A stretch of DNA of 64,000 nucleotides from GCA-2690565 sp002457235 (GCA_045565695.1 JBJLEZ010000010.1:62001-126000), one strand, 5' to 3'; shown: positions 53,862 through 62,985, counted from the stretch's first letter. Numbers and translations: made by a program. The notes: generated by a model not told the origin, from the letters alone.

Positions 53862-55274
53862 ATGAGGACAGAAAATTACATTGGAGGCAAATGGGTAGCG
53901 AGTGATTCTAAGTTAAATGTTTTTAATCCAGCCAATGGTTTAAAAATTGCCGAGGTATCTTCTGCTTCTGCTACTGTTGTTGAGCAAGCACTTCAGTCAG
54001 CTCAAGTAGCTTTTAATGAGTACTCGCAATTTTCTATAGAAAAAAGACAGGAGTTAATACAGCAATTAGTAGATAAGCTAAAAGAACAGGCTGATCCAAT
54101 TATTGAATTATTAATTCTTGAGACTGGAAAAACTAAAGAAGTGGCTAGTTATGATTATGGTATGCTTCTAGAAGCGCTTCCATTTTTCATTGAAGAAGTA
54201 AAAAGGAATTATGGAGAGACGATTCCTGATTATACAGGCGATCATATAAATATTATTTCGCATCATCCTGTCGGTGTTGTCGCTGGGTTATTGACTTGGA
54301 ATTTTCCTTTATTGAATTTGGCTTATAAATTAGGGCCCGCTTTAGCAACAGGTTGTTCGGTTGTCTTTAAAGCCTCACATCATACACCATTGTCTTCTTT
54401 ACTAGTTGCTGAAGTAATTGATTCGATAGGCTTTCCCAAAGGAACGGTAAATATTCTAACGGGTGATCCAAAACTTGTTAGCGACACGTTAGCCGAAAGC
54501 AAGATTCCTCGATTATTAACAGCAATAGGATCTACTTTTGCAGGCAAAAAACTAGTCGAAAAATCAGCTTCTTCGATTAAACGCTTTTCGCTAGAGCTTG
54601 GCGGAGATGCTCCAGTCATAGTTTTTGAAGATGCCGATTTAGATAATGCAGTAGAAACTATTGTTAGTCTCAAGATGGCAAATGCAGGTCAAATTTGCGT
54701 GGCTCCTAATCGAGTTTATATCCATGATTCTATTTACGATAAATTTATACAGAAATCCGTAGATTTTGTTAAAAAATATAGAATGCTTGGAGATTCAGGA
54801 GGCGGGCCCGAGTTAAGTCCACTCGTGGATGAGGCAAGTGTTATCCGTCTCGAGAATATTTGTAGTTCTGAGATTCATAAGGGATCAGTCGTTGTTGGCG
54901 GGAAAAGAGTGAAGCGCGAAGGATATTTTTTCGAACCAACAATAGTTAAAGATTTGTCTTTTGATACATCTTTAGTCTGTGAAGAGCTTTTTGGTCCAGT
55001 CATCCCGGTTTTTTCTTTCAGCAATTCGGATGATATATACTCCATGGCAAATGATACTGAATATGGTCTATCTGCATACCTATTTACACAAAGTTTAAGC
55101 AGAGCTTTAGAAGCAGAAAAACGCTTATTATTTGGAAACATTCTAATAAATACCGTACATTATTCTATTCAGCTTCCCCATGGTGGTTTGAAACAAAGTG
55201 GATTTGGTAAAGATATTGGCCACCATTCGCTCGCAGATTATTATGATTTGAAGAGGATTTCTATTAAACGATAA
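53862..55274 (+). CDS. Aldehyde dehydrogenase, probable 3,6-anhydro-galactose dehydrogenase
   Basis: 470 residues, no signal peptide. NAD(P)-dependent ALDH motifs: TWNFPLLNLAYKLGPALATG, FKASHHTPL, ELGGDAPVIVFEDADLDNAV with the general base E245, and NAGQICVAPNR with the nucleophile C279; the end GLKQSGFGKDIGHHSLADYY is typical. On its own it could be a succinate-semialdehyde or lactaldehyde dehydrogenase. The next genes (cycloisomerase, KDPGal-type aldolase, keto-deoxy-sugar kinase) make oxidation of 3,6-anhydro-galactose to anhydrogalactonate the most likely role. Confidence 0.85.
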   Translation: MRTENYIGGKWVASDSKLNVFNPANGLKIAEVSSASATVVEQALQSAQVAFNEYSQFSIEKRQELIQQLVDKLKEQADPIIELLILETGKTKEVASYDYGMLLEALPFFIEEVKRNYGETIPDYTGDHINIISHHPVGVVAGLLTWNFPLLNLAYKLGPALATGCSVVFKASHHTPLSSLLVAEVIDSIGFPKGTVNILTGDPKLVSDTLAESKIPRLLTAIGSTFAGKKLVEKSASSIKRFSLELGGDAPVIVFEDADLDNAVETIVSLKMANAGQICVAPNRVYIHDSIYDKFIQKSVDFVKKYRMLGDSGGGPELSPLVDEASVIRLENICSSEIHKGSVVVGGKRVKREGYFFEPTIVKDLSFDTSLVCEELFGPVIPVFSFSNSDDIYSMANDTEYGLSAYLFTQSLSRALEAEKRLLFGNILINTVHYSIQLPHGGLKQSGFGKDIGHHSLADYYDLKRISIKR

Positions 55275-55292
55275 ATTTGTACTTTAAGGAAA

Positions 55293-56432
55293 ATGAAAAT
55301 TGCTAGCATAGATGTCTATCCACTCAAAACAGATTTAGAAAATCCAATCGGTTTTTCCCAGTGGTATTATAGCGCTAAAAATAATTTAGTGGTAAAAATC
55401 ACAGCCCAAGATGGTACTGTTGGCTGGGGAGAGTGCTACGGGCCTAGTCATGCTATTGCACAATCAATTGAATCTTACTTCAAGCCCTTACTTTTAGGGA
55501 AAAATGCATTGGAAATTGAGATGCTTTGGCAGTTAATGTGGAAGTCTTACTTAGATTTTAATCGCTTAGGAATTTTCATGGCAGGAATATCGGGCATTGA
55601 CATTGCGTTATGGGATTTAAAAGGGAAATTATATAGTGCTCCATTAAGAGAATTACTGGGTGGAACAAGCGATCCGATACCTTGCTATGCAACTGGTATG
55701 TATTTCAGGAAAGATATTTCAGATGATCAGTTGGTTAAACTACTTTTGCAAGAAGCCGAGGAATATGTGAAAGGTGGATTTAGTTTTCTTAAGATTAAGA
55801 TTGGTAAGAATTTGAATTTTGATGCAAAGCTTGTTGAAGCTTTCCGCCAAAAATTCCCAAATATATCATTAGCTGCCGATGCTAATCATGCCTATAATTA
55901 TAAAGAGGCTACTTGTATAGGCCGTTTACTAGAAAAGAATAATTATAGTTGGTTTGAGGAGCCCTTGCATCCTAGTAATATTGAGGATATGGCATTATTA
56001 CGGGAATCATTAGATGTCCCTATATCCTCTGGAGAATGCGAGCAAACTCGCTACGGATTTTTGAAATTATCTCAGGCAAAAGCCTTAGATATTTTTCAGC
56101 CTGACCCTGCTTATTGTGGGGGTATTTCAGAATATTTAAAAATTCAAGCGATTGCATCTGCAAGTCATATTGATTGTATTCCGCATTGTTGGGGATTAAA
56201 AATCAATCAAGCTGTTTCGGCTTCATTGCTTTCTACCAGCTCAGAAAATCCAGGGCGTTTTGAGAAGCGTGCATTCTATCTAGAAATGGATCAAACGGAG
56301 CATCCAATTCGTGATACTATATTTAGTGCCTCTCATGAAATAAAAGATGGCTGTTTACATTTTAATAATCTGCCCGGTCTCGGTGTGAGCATTGATGAGC
56401 AATTACTGGATTCCTTTAAGGCAGCCAAATAA
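55293..56432 (+). CDS. Enolase-superfamily (mandelate-racemase group) enzyme, probable 3,6-anhydrogalactonate cycloisomerase
   Basis: 379 residues. N-terminal capping domain (IASIDVYPLKTDLENPIGF), then a barrel with the base motif FLKIKIGKNL (KxK), metal ligands D196 (AADANHAYN), E222 (WFEEPLHP) and E248 (SSGECEQTRYG), and H298 (CIPHCWGLK). KxK plus the late His place it in the mandelate racemase branch, which includes sugar-acid dehydratases and the anhydrogalactonate cycloisomerase of red-algal galactan pathways. That enzyme opens the anhydro ring to give 2-keto-3-deoxygalactonate. Context, rather than a unique motif, supports this assignment. Confidence 0.85.
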   Translation: MKIASIDVYPLKTDLENPIGFSQWYYSAKNNLVVKITAQDGTVGWGECYGPSHAIAQSIESYFKPLLLGKNALEIEMLWQLMWKSYLDFNRLGIFMAGISGIDIALWDLKGKLYSAPLRELLGGTSDPIPCYATGMYFRKDISDDQLVKLLLQEAEEYVKGGFSFLKIKIGKNLNFDAKLVEAFRQKFPNISLAADANHAYNYKEATCIGRLLEKNNYSWFEEPLHPSNIEDMALLRESLDVPISSGECEQTRYGFLKLSQAKALDIFQPDPAYCGGISEYLKIQAIASASHIDCIPHCWGLKINQAVSASLLSTSSENPGRFEKRAFYLEMDQTEHPIRDTIFSASHEIKDGCLHFNNLPGLGVSIDEQLLDSFKAAK

Positions 56433-56439
56433 AGCTTTT

Positions 56440-57093
56440 ATGAAACAATTATTTTCAGAAGAATTTAGGTCAGGATTATCGAGTGCAAAGGTAATTGCTA
56501 CCGCTACCATATCCAATGTTGAAGATGCACTTCCTATAGGAGAGGCCCTTCTAGGTGGAGGAATCAATACTATCGAGGTAACTCTACGAACACCTGTAGC
56601 TTTAAAAGCAATGAAAGTACTAGCAGATAATTTGCCTGAAATGAATTTAATTGCAGGGACGGTTATTGATTTAGAGCAAGTCTCTCAGGTTATAGATGCA
56701 GGAGCTATTTGCGGAGTTTCTCCTGGGTTAAATAGAAAAATTATAGAAAAATCTTTAGCATTAAAATTTCCATTTGCACCAGGTATTGCAACGCCTAGTG
56801 AAATCGAATTAGGCTTAGATTATGGTTGCGATATATTTAAATTTTTTCCTTCGGAAAATTTGGGAGGTCTTGGTTTTTTGGAGAATATGTTTAAACCTTA
56901 TGCGCACAAAGAGATTCAGTTTATTCCACTTGGAGGTATAAATTTAGACAATGCTCAAAATTATTTCAGTTCAAGTTGCATCCTTGCCATTGGAGGTTCT
57001 TGGATTGTGGATGATAAATCTGTGCAATCTAAAGATTGGATTTCAATCAAAAATAAAGCAGAAAAGGTAATGGCATTATCTACAAAAAAATAA
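56440..57093 (+). CDS. 2-keto-3-deoxy-6-phosphogalactonate/gluconate aldolase
   Basis: From the ATG at 56440 (seven bases after the upstream stop) the protein has 217 residues. Class I KDPG-aldolase motifs are present: VIATATISN, GINTIEVTLRTPVAL with the catalytic Glu, LIAGTVIDLEQV, GVSPGLNRKII, FAPGIATPSEIE, and the Schiff-base Lys134 in DIFKFFPSE, then FIPLGGINLDN. It cleaves KDPG or KDPGal to pyruvate and glyceraldehyde 3-phosphate. A longer reading from 56392 would overlap the cycloisomerase by 41 bases and adds residues unlike the family. Confidence 0.92.
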   Translation: MKQLFSEEFRSGLSSAKVIATATISNVEDALPIGEALLGGGINTIEVTLRTPVALKAMKVLADNLPEMNLIAGTVIDLEQVSQVIDAGAICGVSPGLNRKIIEKSLALKFPFAPGIATPSEIELGLDYGCDIFKFFPSENLGGLGFLENMFKPYAHKEIQFIPLGGINLDNAQNYFSSSCILAIGGSWIVDDKSVQSKDWISIKNKAEKVMALSTKK

Positions 57094-57106
57094 CTATATA
57101 TTGACC

Positions 57107-58198
57107 ATGAAAAAAGTAGTAACATTCGGAGAAGTTATGATTCGTCTTAGCCCTCAAGAAAACCTCAGGATATCGCAAGTTTGTCCAGGGTCAATGGATC
57201 TGACATTTGGAGGTGCTGAAAGCACGGTTGCAGCCTCAGTCGCTTATCTCGGAGGTAATAGTCGCTTTGTGACTTCTTTGCCCAATAATTTTATATCAGA
57301 GAGCTTTATCCAACAAATTAAAGGATTTGGTGTTGACGCAGATTTCATATATTTAAGAGATGAAGGACGATTTGGCGTTTATTATGTCGAAAAGGGGGCA
57401 AACCAAAGACCTAGTCGTGTAATATATGACAGAGAGATGAGTTCTGTTTCTAAAACAAAGGGGAAAGACTATGATTGGGACAGTATTTTTTCTAATGCAG
57501 GTTGGTTGCATATCTCAGGAATAACGCTTGCCATTTCTGAAATTGCCGCAGATGCAGCTTTGATGGCTGTAAAAAAGGCAAAAGAATACGGAGTAAAAGT
57601 TTCCTGTGACTTGAATTTTAGAAAGAATTTATGGAAATGGAGTTCTAGTATGAGTTCTGTTGAGCTTGCACGAGATGTGATGCCGAAGTTTTTAAAGTAT
57701 GTTGATGTAGTTATCGGAAATGAAGAGGATGCAGATAATGTTCTTGGAATAAAAGCAAATGATACAGAAGTAGATGCAGGTAATATCTCGCACGATTCAT
57801 ATCCTTCAGTAGCCAAACAAATTTGCAAAAAATTTGATAATATAGAGTTAGTCGCGATAACTTTAAGAGAGAGCATATCAGCCAATGAAAATAATTGGGG
57901 GGCTATGCTTTACGAGAAAGCTACAGAGACAGTATGTTTCTCTCCTTTACAAGGAAGTGAATACAGTTCTTATGCGATAAATAATATAGTCGATAGAGTC
58001 GGTGGCGGTGATTCGTTTGCCGCAGGACTAATTTACTCAATTTGTGAAGATTCATCTAAAGATTTACAATATCAATTAGATTTTGCTGTGGCCGCATCCT
58101 GTCTAGCGCATTCAATCAAAGGAGATTTTAATTACACTAAGAAGAATGAGGTAATAGATTTGATGAAAGGCAATCAATCAGGTCGCGTCCAACGTTAG
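57107..58198 (+). CDS. PfkB-family 2-keto-3-deoxygalactonate/gluconate kinase
   Basis: 363 residues from the ATG at 57107 (a TTG two codons upstream is less likely). The start KKVVTFGEVMIRLSPQENLR, the substrate block LTFGGAESTVAASVAYLGG, VSCDLNFRKNLWKW, and the C-terminal DRVGGGDSFAAGLIYS with catalytic Asp302 mark a KDG-kinase-type PfkB carbohydrate kinase. It phosphorylates 2-keto-3-deoxygalactonate for the aldolase encoded just upstream. Gene order aldehyde dehydrogenase-cycloisomerase-aldolase-kinase gives a complete four-enzyme pathway to pyruvate and glyceraldehyde 3-phosphate. Confidence 0.92.
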   Translation: MKKVVTFGEVMIRLSPQENLRISQVCPGSMDLTFGGAESTVAASVAYLGGNSRFVTSLPNNFISESFIQQIKGFGVDADFIYLRDEGRFGVYYVEKGANQRPSRVIYDREMSSVSKTKGKDYDWDSIFSNAGWLHISGITLAISEIAADAALMAVKKAKEYGVKVSCDLNFRKNLWKWSSSMSSVELARDVMPKFLKYVDVVIGNEEDADNVLGIKANDTEVDAGNISHDSYPSVAKQICKKFDNIELVAITLRESISANENNWGAMLYEKATETVCFSPLQGSEYSSYAINNIVDRVGGGDSFAAGLIYSICEDSSKDLQYQLDFAVAASCLAHSIKGDFNYTKKNEVIDLMKGNQSGRVQR

Positions 58199-58204
58199 AT
58201 TTAA

Positions 58205-59719
58205 ATGCATTTTTTATTTATTTATATTCTTTTATTCTTCTCTAGTACCGTTTTTGCAAAAGATTATTTTGTAAATTCTTTTAGTGGTAATGACTCAAAT
58301 TCTGGATTTTCCGAGGAACATGCGTGGAAAAGTTTAGAAAAGATTAATCAATTTGAGTTCAAACCAGGCGATACTATCTTTTTAATGCCTAATGCAGAAT
58401 TCTTTGGCCAATTTAAGCCAACTGTCTCAGGAAAGAAGGATGCTCCGATTACATTGACTGCTTTTCATTCCGATAAGGGGTTGCCGAAAATTCAAGCAGA
58501 AGGTGAATTCTCTTCAGCCATTCATTTGGAAAATGCTTCATATTGGATAATCGATGGTATTGAAATCACAAATACGGGTAAGACTCCTGAAGCAAAAAGG
58601 ATGGGTGTTTATTTGGCATCAAAAAATCACGGAGTTGTCGAAGCGATCACTTTAAGAAATTTATTTATTCATGATGTGAATGGACTTGTTTCTAAACAAT
58701 TAGGCGGAGGCTTTGGCATCAAATGGGAAGCCATAAGTAATAAGAAAAAAAGTTCATTTGATGGTATTCTCATAGAAGATTGTACTTTGCTTAGATGTGA
58801 CAGAAACGCTATTGCAGGTGGATTGAATCCTTGGACAGATCTTTCAAATTTAAGCAAAAATGTATTAATTAGAAATAATACAATTATAGACGTAGGGGGA
58901 GATGGAATTATAATAGTTGGTTGTGACGGGGCCTTAGTAGAATATAACAGAATCTACGGGGCTAGAAAACGTTTTGATATCTCGACTAAAGAAATGACAA
59001 AGTATGCAGGGCCAAGTGTTGGCATTTGGCCATGGAGTTCGCTTAATACCCATGTGCGCTTCAATGAAGTATGGGGCTATGAAGGCACATTTGATGGGCA
59101 GGCATTTGACTCAGATTTTAACTGCTCTGGCACTTTGTTTGAGTTTAATTTTAGCTCAAACAACGCAGGCGGATTTTTTCTTGTATGTAACTGGGGAGAG
59201 CATGAAGAAGAGGGTCGTTCTATCGGCAATACAGGTACAGTCATTAGGTATAACATAAGCTTAAATGATCGCCTTAGGGGATTTGTTTTGAACGGTCCTA
59301 TTGAATCTGTATCTATTACTGATAATATTGTTTTTAATACGATAGAGGATGATTTTCCTCTATTTATCGATACTCCGTGGGACGGTTTTGCTGAATCAGT
59401 TATTGTTGAAAATAATTTATTTTACATTGATGGCGTGGCATCTCACATACAAGGAACATGGAATAGCGAAAAAATAGGGGAATGGAAGTACCAGAAGCCA
59501 ATAAGTTATAAAAACATTAGTTTTAAAAATAATGCTTATTCCAATATAAAAGATCATAATGAAGAGGGTATGCGTTTGCTTGGAAATGATGAAAGTTTGC
59601 AGTCACTTATTGGGCGTCTTTCAAATGATCTACTAACAAAAGCCAATTTTGAAAAGCTGATTCGCTTTCTCAAAGAGTCAAAGTACTGGGATGAAATTGA
59701 TCGGTATTATACAAAGTAA
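58205..59719 (+). CDS. Secreted right-handed parallel beta-helix protein in the catabolic operon
   Basis: 504 residues, signal peptide (FLFIYILLFFSSTVFA). The head KDYFVNSFSGNDSNSGFSEE, HAWKSLEKINQFEF and KPGDTIFL parallels the beta-helix protein at 39.6-41.5 kb. Helical turns include YWIIDGIEITNTG, ILIEDCTLLRCDRNAIAGG, VLIRNNTIIDVGGDGIIIVG and VRFNEVWGYEGTFDGQAFDSDFNC. Unlike the paralogue it has no EF-hand spacer or C-terminal module, ending KYWDEIDRYYTK. Asp-rich DSDF/GDGI turns could form an active site, as in GH82, GH110 or related families, but I cannot name one. Six bases after the kinase gene and 19 before GH42. Confidence 0.85.
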   Translation: MHFLFIYILLFFSSTVFAKDYFVNSFSGNDSNSGFSEEHAWKSLEKINQFEFKPGDTIFLMPNAEFFGQFKPTVSGKKDAPITLTAFHSDKGLPKIQAEGEFSSAIHLENASYWIIDGIEITNTGKTPEAKRMGVYLASKNHGVVEAITLRNLFIHDVNGLVSKQLGGGFGIKWEAISNKKKSSFDGILIEDCTLLRCDRNAIAGGLNPWTDLSNLSKNVLIRNNTIIDVGGDGIIIVGCDGALVEYNRIYGARKRFDISTKEMTKYAGPSVGIWPWSSLNTHVRFNEVWGYEGTFDGQAFDSDFNCSGTLFEFNFSSNNAGGFFLVCNWGEHEEEGRSIGNTGTVIRYNISLNDRLRGFVLNGPIESVSITDNIVFNTIEDDFPLFIDTPWDGFAESVIVENNLFYIDGVASHIQGTWNSEKIGEWKYQKPISYKNISFKNNAYSNIKDHNEEGMRLLGNDESLQSLIGRLSNDLLTKANFEKLIRFLKESKYWDEIDRYYTK

Positions 59720-59738
59720 TTTTCGAAAAGAATAATCT

Positions 59739-61829
59739 ATGGGAACATTCGACTACAATAAAAGGGGATTACCTAAACAAAAGTCTTTGTTTTATGGAGC
59801 GGACTATAATCCGGATCAATGGTTGGAATATCCAGAAGTCTTGGAAAGAGACATTGAATTAATGCATGAAGCTGGTGTGACTTCCGCTTCTATTGGAATT
59901 TTCTCATGGTCAACGCTTGAACCGAAGGAAGGGCAATATAATTTCACTTGGTTAGATTCTGTAATGGATCGCTTTGCTGATGAAGGCTTATTCGTTTTTC
60001 TTGCAACCCCTAGTGGAAGTAAGCCTTTTTGGATGTCTGAAAAGTATCCAGAGATTCGAAGAGTTGATTCAAAAGGGAATAGGGAAAGCTCAGGGCATCG
60101 ACATAACCATTGTCTCAGTTCGAAAATTTACCGAAACAAGGTGACTGAAATAAACAGGATGTTGGCTAAACGATATAAAGGACATCCAGCATTAGCCCTT
60201 TGGCATATTGGTAATGAATTCAGTGGTGTTTGTTATTGTGATTTATGTAAATCAGAATTTCACAAATGGTTAAAGCACCGCTATGAGACACTTGAAAACT
60301 TAAATAGAAAATGGTGGACTCGCTTTTGGGGACATTCTTTTTCTTCTTGGTCTGAAATTCCACTACAAGACGCTAGTATTGATGCCTTAGCCGTTGATTT
60401 TTTTAGATTTATGAATGACCAGCATATGTCTTTCATTAAAAATGAAATAGATTCGGTAAAGTCTGTTGATGCTAGCGTACCTTGTACGACCAACTTCATG
60501 GCAACTAATTATAACACTGATTATTGGCGATGGGCAGAGTTAGTTGATGTTGTTTCTAATGATTTATACCCACTTCATGATGACAGAGACGATGTTCATA
60601 AGCGATCCATTGCTTCAGATTTTATTCACAGTTTGATGAGAGGAATGTCGGGTGGAAAGCCTTGGATGTTAATGGAGTGTTCGCCCAGTTCTGTAAATTG
60701 GTCTAAAGTGAATAAATTAAAACGACCCGGCGTACACAGGCAGGAGGTCATGCAGGCATTGGCCAATGGTGCGGATACTATTCATTATTTTCAATGGAGA
60801 AAAGGACGTGGCGGTTTTGAGAAATATCATGGAGCTGTAGTGGATCATGAAGGTACTAATGCTTCGCAAATTTTTAAGGAATGCGCTTCTATTGGAAGGG
60901 AGCTAAAATCACTTGAATCAATCAAAGGGGGCATTTGCCCCAAAGCCGAGGCAGCAATTATTTATGATTGGGAAAGTAGGTGGGCACTAGATGCTTCTAA
61001 AGGGCCTACGAATATTAATGATAATTACCCTTTTGCTTCCGATCTTTACACTCAAAACTGCCAGAAACAGTATTATGCGCTCACATCTGCAGGCCTTTCT
61101 GTTGATCTGATATCGAAAAAATCTAGTCTGGGTGACTATAAATTATTGGTAATACCCTCTTTGTATATTCTTGATGCTGATATTGAGGCTAAATTAAATG
61201 ACTTTGTTAATAAGGGCGGAATACTAGTGGGTACTTTTCTCACGGCCTATGTAAATGAAACTAACTTATGCCATATTGGTGGATTTCCTGGTAAATCGTT
61301 TAGGAAATTATTTGGTATTTGGAATGAAGGAATGGATTATCTATTTCCAGATGAGTCTGTGAAAGTAAAAGATACAAGGTCTGTTTTTGAAATAGAGCTC
61401 AATGGCAATTGCTCAACGGTTATTGAACAACTAAATTTAGAAGGTGCTCATAGTTTAGCAGAAGCTGATTCGGACATGCATCAAGGTTCTCCACTTATTA
61501 CGAAACACAAAGCAGGTAAAGGGTGCTCCTATTATTTGGGAGCTGAATTTGCTGATGATCTTTTGGTCAATTTTTACAAGAGTCTTAAAAAAGAAAATAA
61601 ACTTGAAGATAGTCACGAGGGAATGAGCTTACCTGAAGGAGTTGTTCTTAGAAGACGAGATTCAAAAAACGAGAATTATTACTTTTTATTCAATTACCAA
61701 AATAAAGATGTAAAAATAGATTTACATAATGAAGAGTGGTTTGATTTTTCTAATAATATGAAATTACCGAATGAGGTTTGTTTAAAAGCATATGACACGC
61801 TAATTATTCAAAAAGCATCTCAAAATTAG
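59739..61829 (+). CDS. GH42 beta-galactosidase
   Basis: 696 residues without a signal peptide. LFYGADYNPDQWLEYPEVLE, SIGIFSWSTLEPKEGQYNF, FLATPSGSKPFWM and HNHCLSSKIYRNKV are typical of GH42. Acid/base is E160 in WHIGNEFSGVCYCDLC, whose cysteines fit the GH42 zinc cluster; nucleophile is E313 in WMLMECSPSSVNW. A trimerisation domain (SLYILDADIEAKLNDFVNKGG) and small C-terminal beta domain follow. It removes beta-linked galactose from imported oligosaccharides in the cytoplasm, feeding galK. Some relatives (GH167) are beta-carrageenases, so a tree would be useful. Last gene of the eight-gene operon. Confidence 0.93.
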   Translation: MGTFDYNKRGLPKQKSLFYGADYNPDQWLEYPEVLERDIELMHEAGVTSASIGIFSWSTLEPKEGQYNFTWLDSVMDRFADEGLFVFLATPSGSKPFWMSEKYPEIRRVDSKGNRESSGHRHNHCLSSKIYRNKVTEINRMLAKRYKGHPALALWHIGNEFSGVCYCDLCKSEFHKWLKHRYETLENLNRKWWTRFWGHSFSSWSEIPLQDASIDALAVDFFRFMNDQHMSFIKNEIDSVKSVDASVPCTTNFMATNYNTDYWRWAELVDVVSNDLYPLHDDRDDVHKRSIASDFIHSLMRGMSGGKPWMLMECSPSSVNWSKVNKLKRPGVHRQEVMQALANGADTIHYFQWRKGRGGFEKYHGAVVDHEGTNASQIFKECASIGRELKSLESIKGGICPKAEAAIIYDWESRWALDASKGPTNINDNYPFASDLYTQNCQKQYYALTSAGLSVDLISKKSSLGDYKLLVIPSLYILDADIEAKLNDFVNKGGILVGTFLTAYVNETNLCHIGGFPGKSFRKLFGIWNEGMDYLFPDESVKVKDTRSVFEIELNGNCSTVIEQLNLEGAHSLAEADSDMHQGSPLITKHKAGKGCSYYLGAEFADDLLVNFYKSLKKENKLEDSHEGMSLPEGVVLRRRDSKNENYYFLFNYQNKDVKIDLHNEEWFDFSNNMKLPNEVCLKAYDTLIIQKASQN

Positions 61830-61940
61830 CGTTTTGTTTTTAAATTACCACAAAGTGTTTTTAGATTAATATCCTCTATGTCAAACTATTGACTCGATTG
61901 TCTAGTTTGTTCAATTTAATTTATACTTTTTTACCTCATT

Positions 61941-62672
61941 ATGAAAAATTTACTACTATTTTACTCTATTTTCTTTTTTGTTTCATTTTCATATGCACAA
62001 GTAGTACTTGTCGGTTGGAATGATTTTGACAACAGTAATGACACAGTAGCTGACACACTGCACGAAGATTTTTCTGGCATAGTAGGCACTTCGGTTAGCG
62101 ATTCTGCTTCTGCAGGTGCTGGGCATTCAATTAGTGACGGCGCTAATCTTGGTGGAACGGCTTTATCTTACGGTAATCTTTTTGCTGTAGCTGAAAGTGA
62201 TTTGAATCCATTATCCAATGGTTTTATTATCAACAGCACAGGTAATACTCGATTTATTGATTTTAGTATTACTAACAATGCTGCTGATGATTACGAATTA
62301 GATAGAATACTCTTTCATGCTAAGAGACAATGGGGCACAGCTAGTAATGTTGCATTAAAAGTATCTCACTTTTCACCATCTAGTGATCTCAGCGACAATG
62401 TTACGCAAAGAGAAATTTTTTCTCAAACAGACATTTCCGCAAGTACTACTGCATTTTCTATCACTATTTCTGGTCTAGATGATTATATTTTAGAGAGTGG
62501 CGAAACTGCTGCATTTAGAATAGCTAATGAAAATGTTGGGGCCAACGGGCAGTTTCGGGTAGACAACATCGCAATCACTGGTGTCGTAGTTCCAGAACCA
62601 ACAACTTATGCTTTAATCTTGGGAATTATTACTCTTGGTTTTGCCATTCGAAAACAAAATTCTACTAAATAA
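61941..62672 (+). CDS. PEP-CTERM secreted protein consisting of one 'VGWN' module
   Basis: 243 residues: signal peptide (LLLFYSIFFFVSFSYA), one module (VVLVGWNDFDNSND ... GIVGTSV ... TRFIDFSITNNAADDYELDR ... GETAAFRI ... VDNIAITGV) and a C-terminal sorting signal, VPEP followed by a hydrophobic segment and RKQ. The module is the one present three times in the 1326-residue protein at 41.8 kb and most like its third copy. PEP-CTERM proteins are processed by exosortase and linked to exopolysaccharide in Verrucomicrobiota and others. No exosortase gene is in the window. Confidence 0.85.
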   Translation: MKNLLLFYSIFFFVSFSYAQVVLVGWNDFDNSNDTVADTLHEDFSGIVGTSVSDSASAGAGHSISDGANLGGTALSYGNLFAVAESDLNPLSNGFIINSTGNTRFIDFSITNNAADDYELDRILFHAKRQWGTASNVALKVSHFSPSSDLSDNVTQREIFSQTDISASTTAFSITISGLDDYILESGETAAFRIANENVGANGQFRVDNIAITGVVVPEPTTYALILGIITLGFAIRKQNSTK

Positions 62673-62785
62673 AATTAGCATTATGAGTTGCGCATGTGGG
62701 GGGAGCCCTACGGGTAAATTCGTAGGTTAGCACAGTCTCTCAGAAGAGGGGTACCAAAAATGCTAGAAGAATTTTAAGCTAATTT
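62672..62785 (+). other. Possible structured RNA or attenuator between the PEP-CTERM gene and tRNA-Pro
   Basis: This non-coding stretch holds AAATTAGC (62672-62679) complementary to GCTAATTT (62778-62785), a competing pairing of TTAGCATT with AATGCTA near 62758-62764, and an internal hairpin CCTACG ... CGTAGG at 62707-62726. The mutually exclusive pairings recall riboswitch or attenuator folds. I could not match it to SRP RNA, 6S RNA, tmRNA or a common riboswitch. The strand is uncertain: on the minus strand it lies downstream of tRNA-Pro. The stretch 62786-62878 shows nothing I recognise. Confidence 0.3.
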
Positions 62786-62878
62786 AAAAAGCTAGGTATC
62801 TGAAGTTCTTAGTAGTCTTAATCCTATCGAAATTACGCCCCTTCTTTAAGATTGGAATTTTTACTTCAAGGTAAGGCA

Positions 62879-62958
<80 letters not shown>

Positions 62959-62985
62959 TGATTAATTAAATTTTGTAATTAATTA

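Noticed and set aside
53862..58198. Agar/porphyran (L-anhydrogalactose) pathway as the first choice
   Set aside because: That route needs additional keto-deoxy-galactonate dehydrogenases and usually GH117; neither is seen. It is not excluded if those genes lie elsewhere.
62672..62785. SRP RNA, 6S RNA or tmRNA
   Set aside because: The conserved SRP domain (GGTCAGG ... GGAAGG ... AGCAGCC), the 6S bubble and the tRNA-like ends of tmRNA are all absent.
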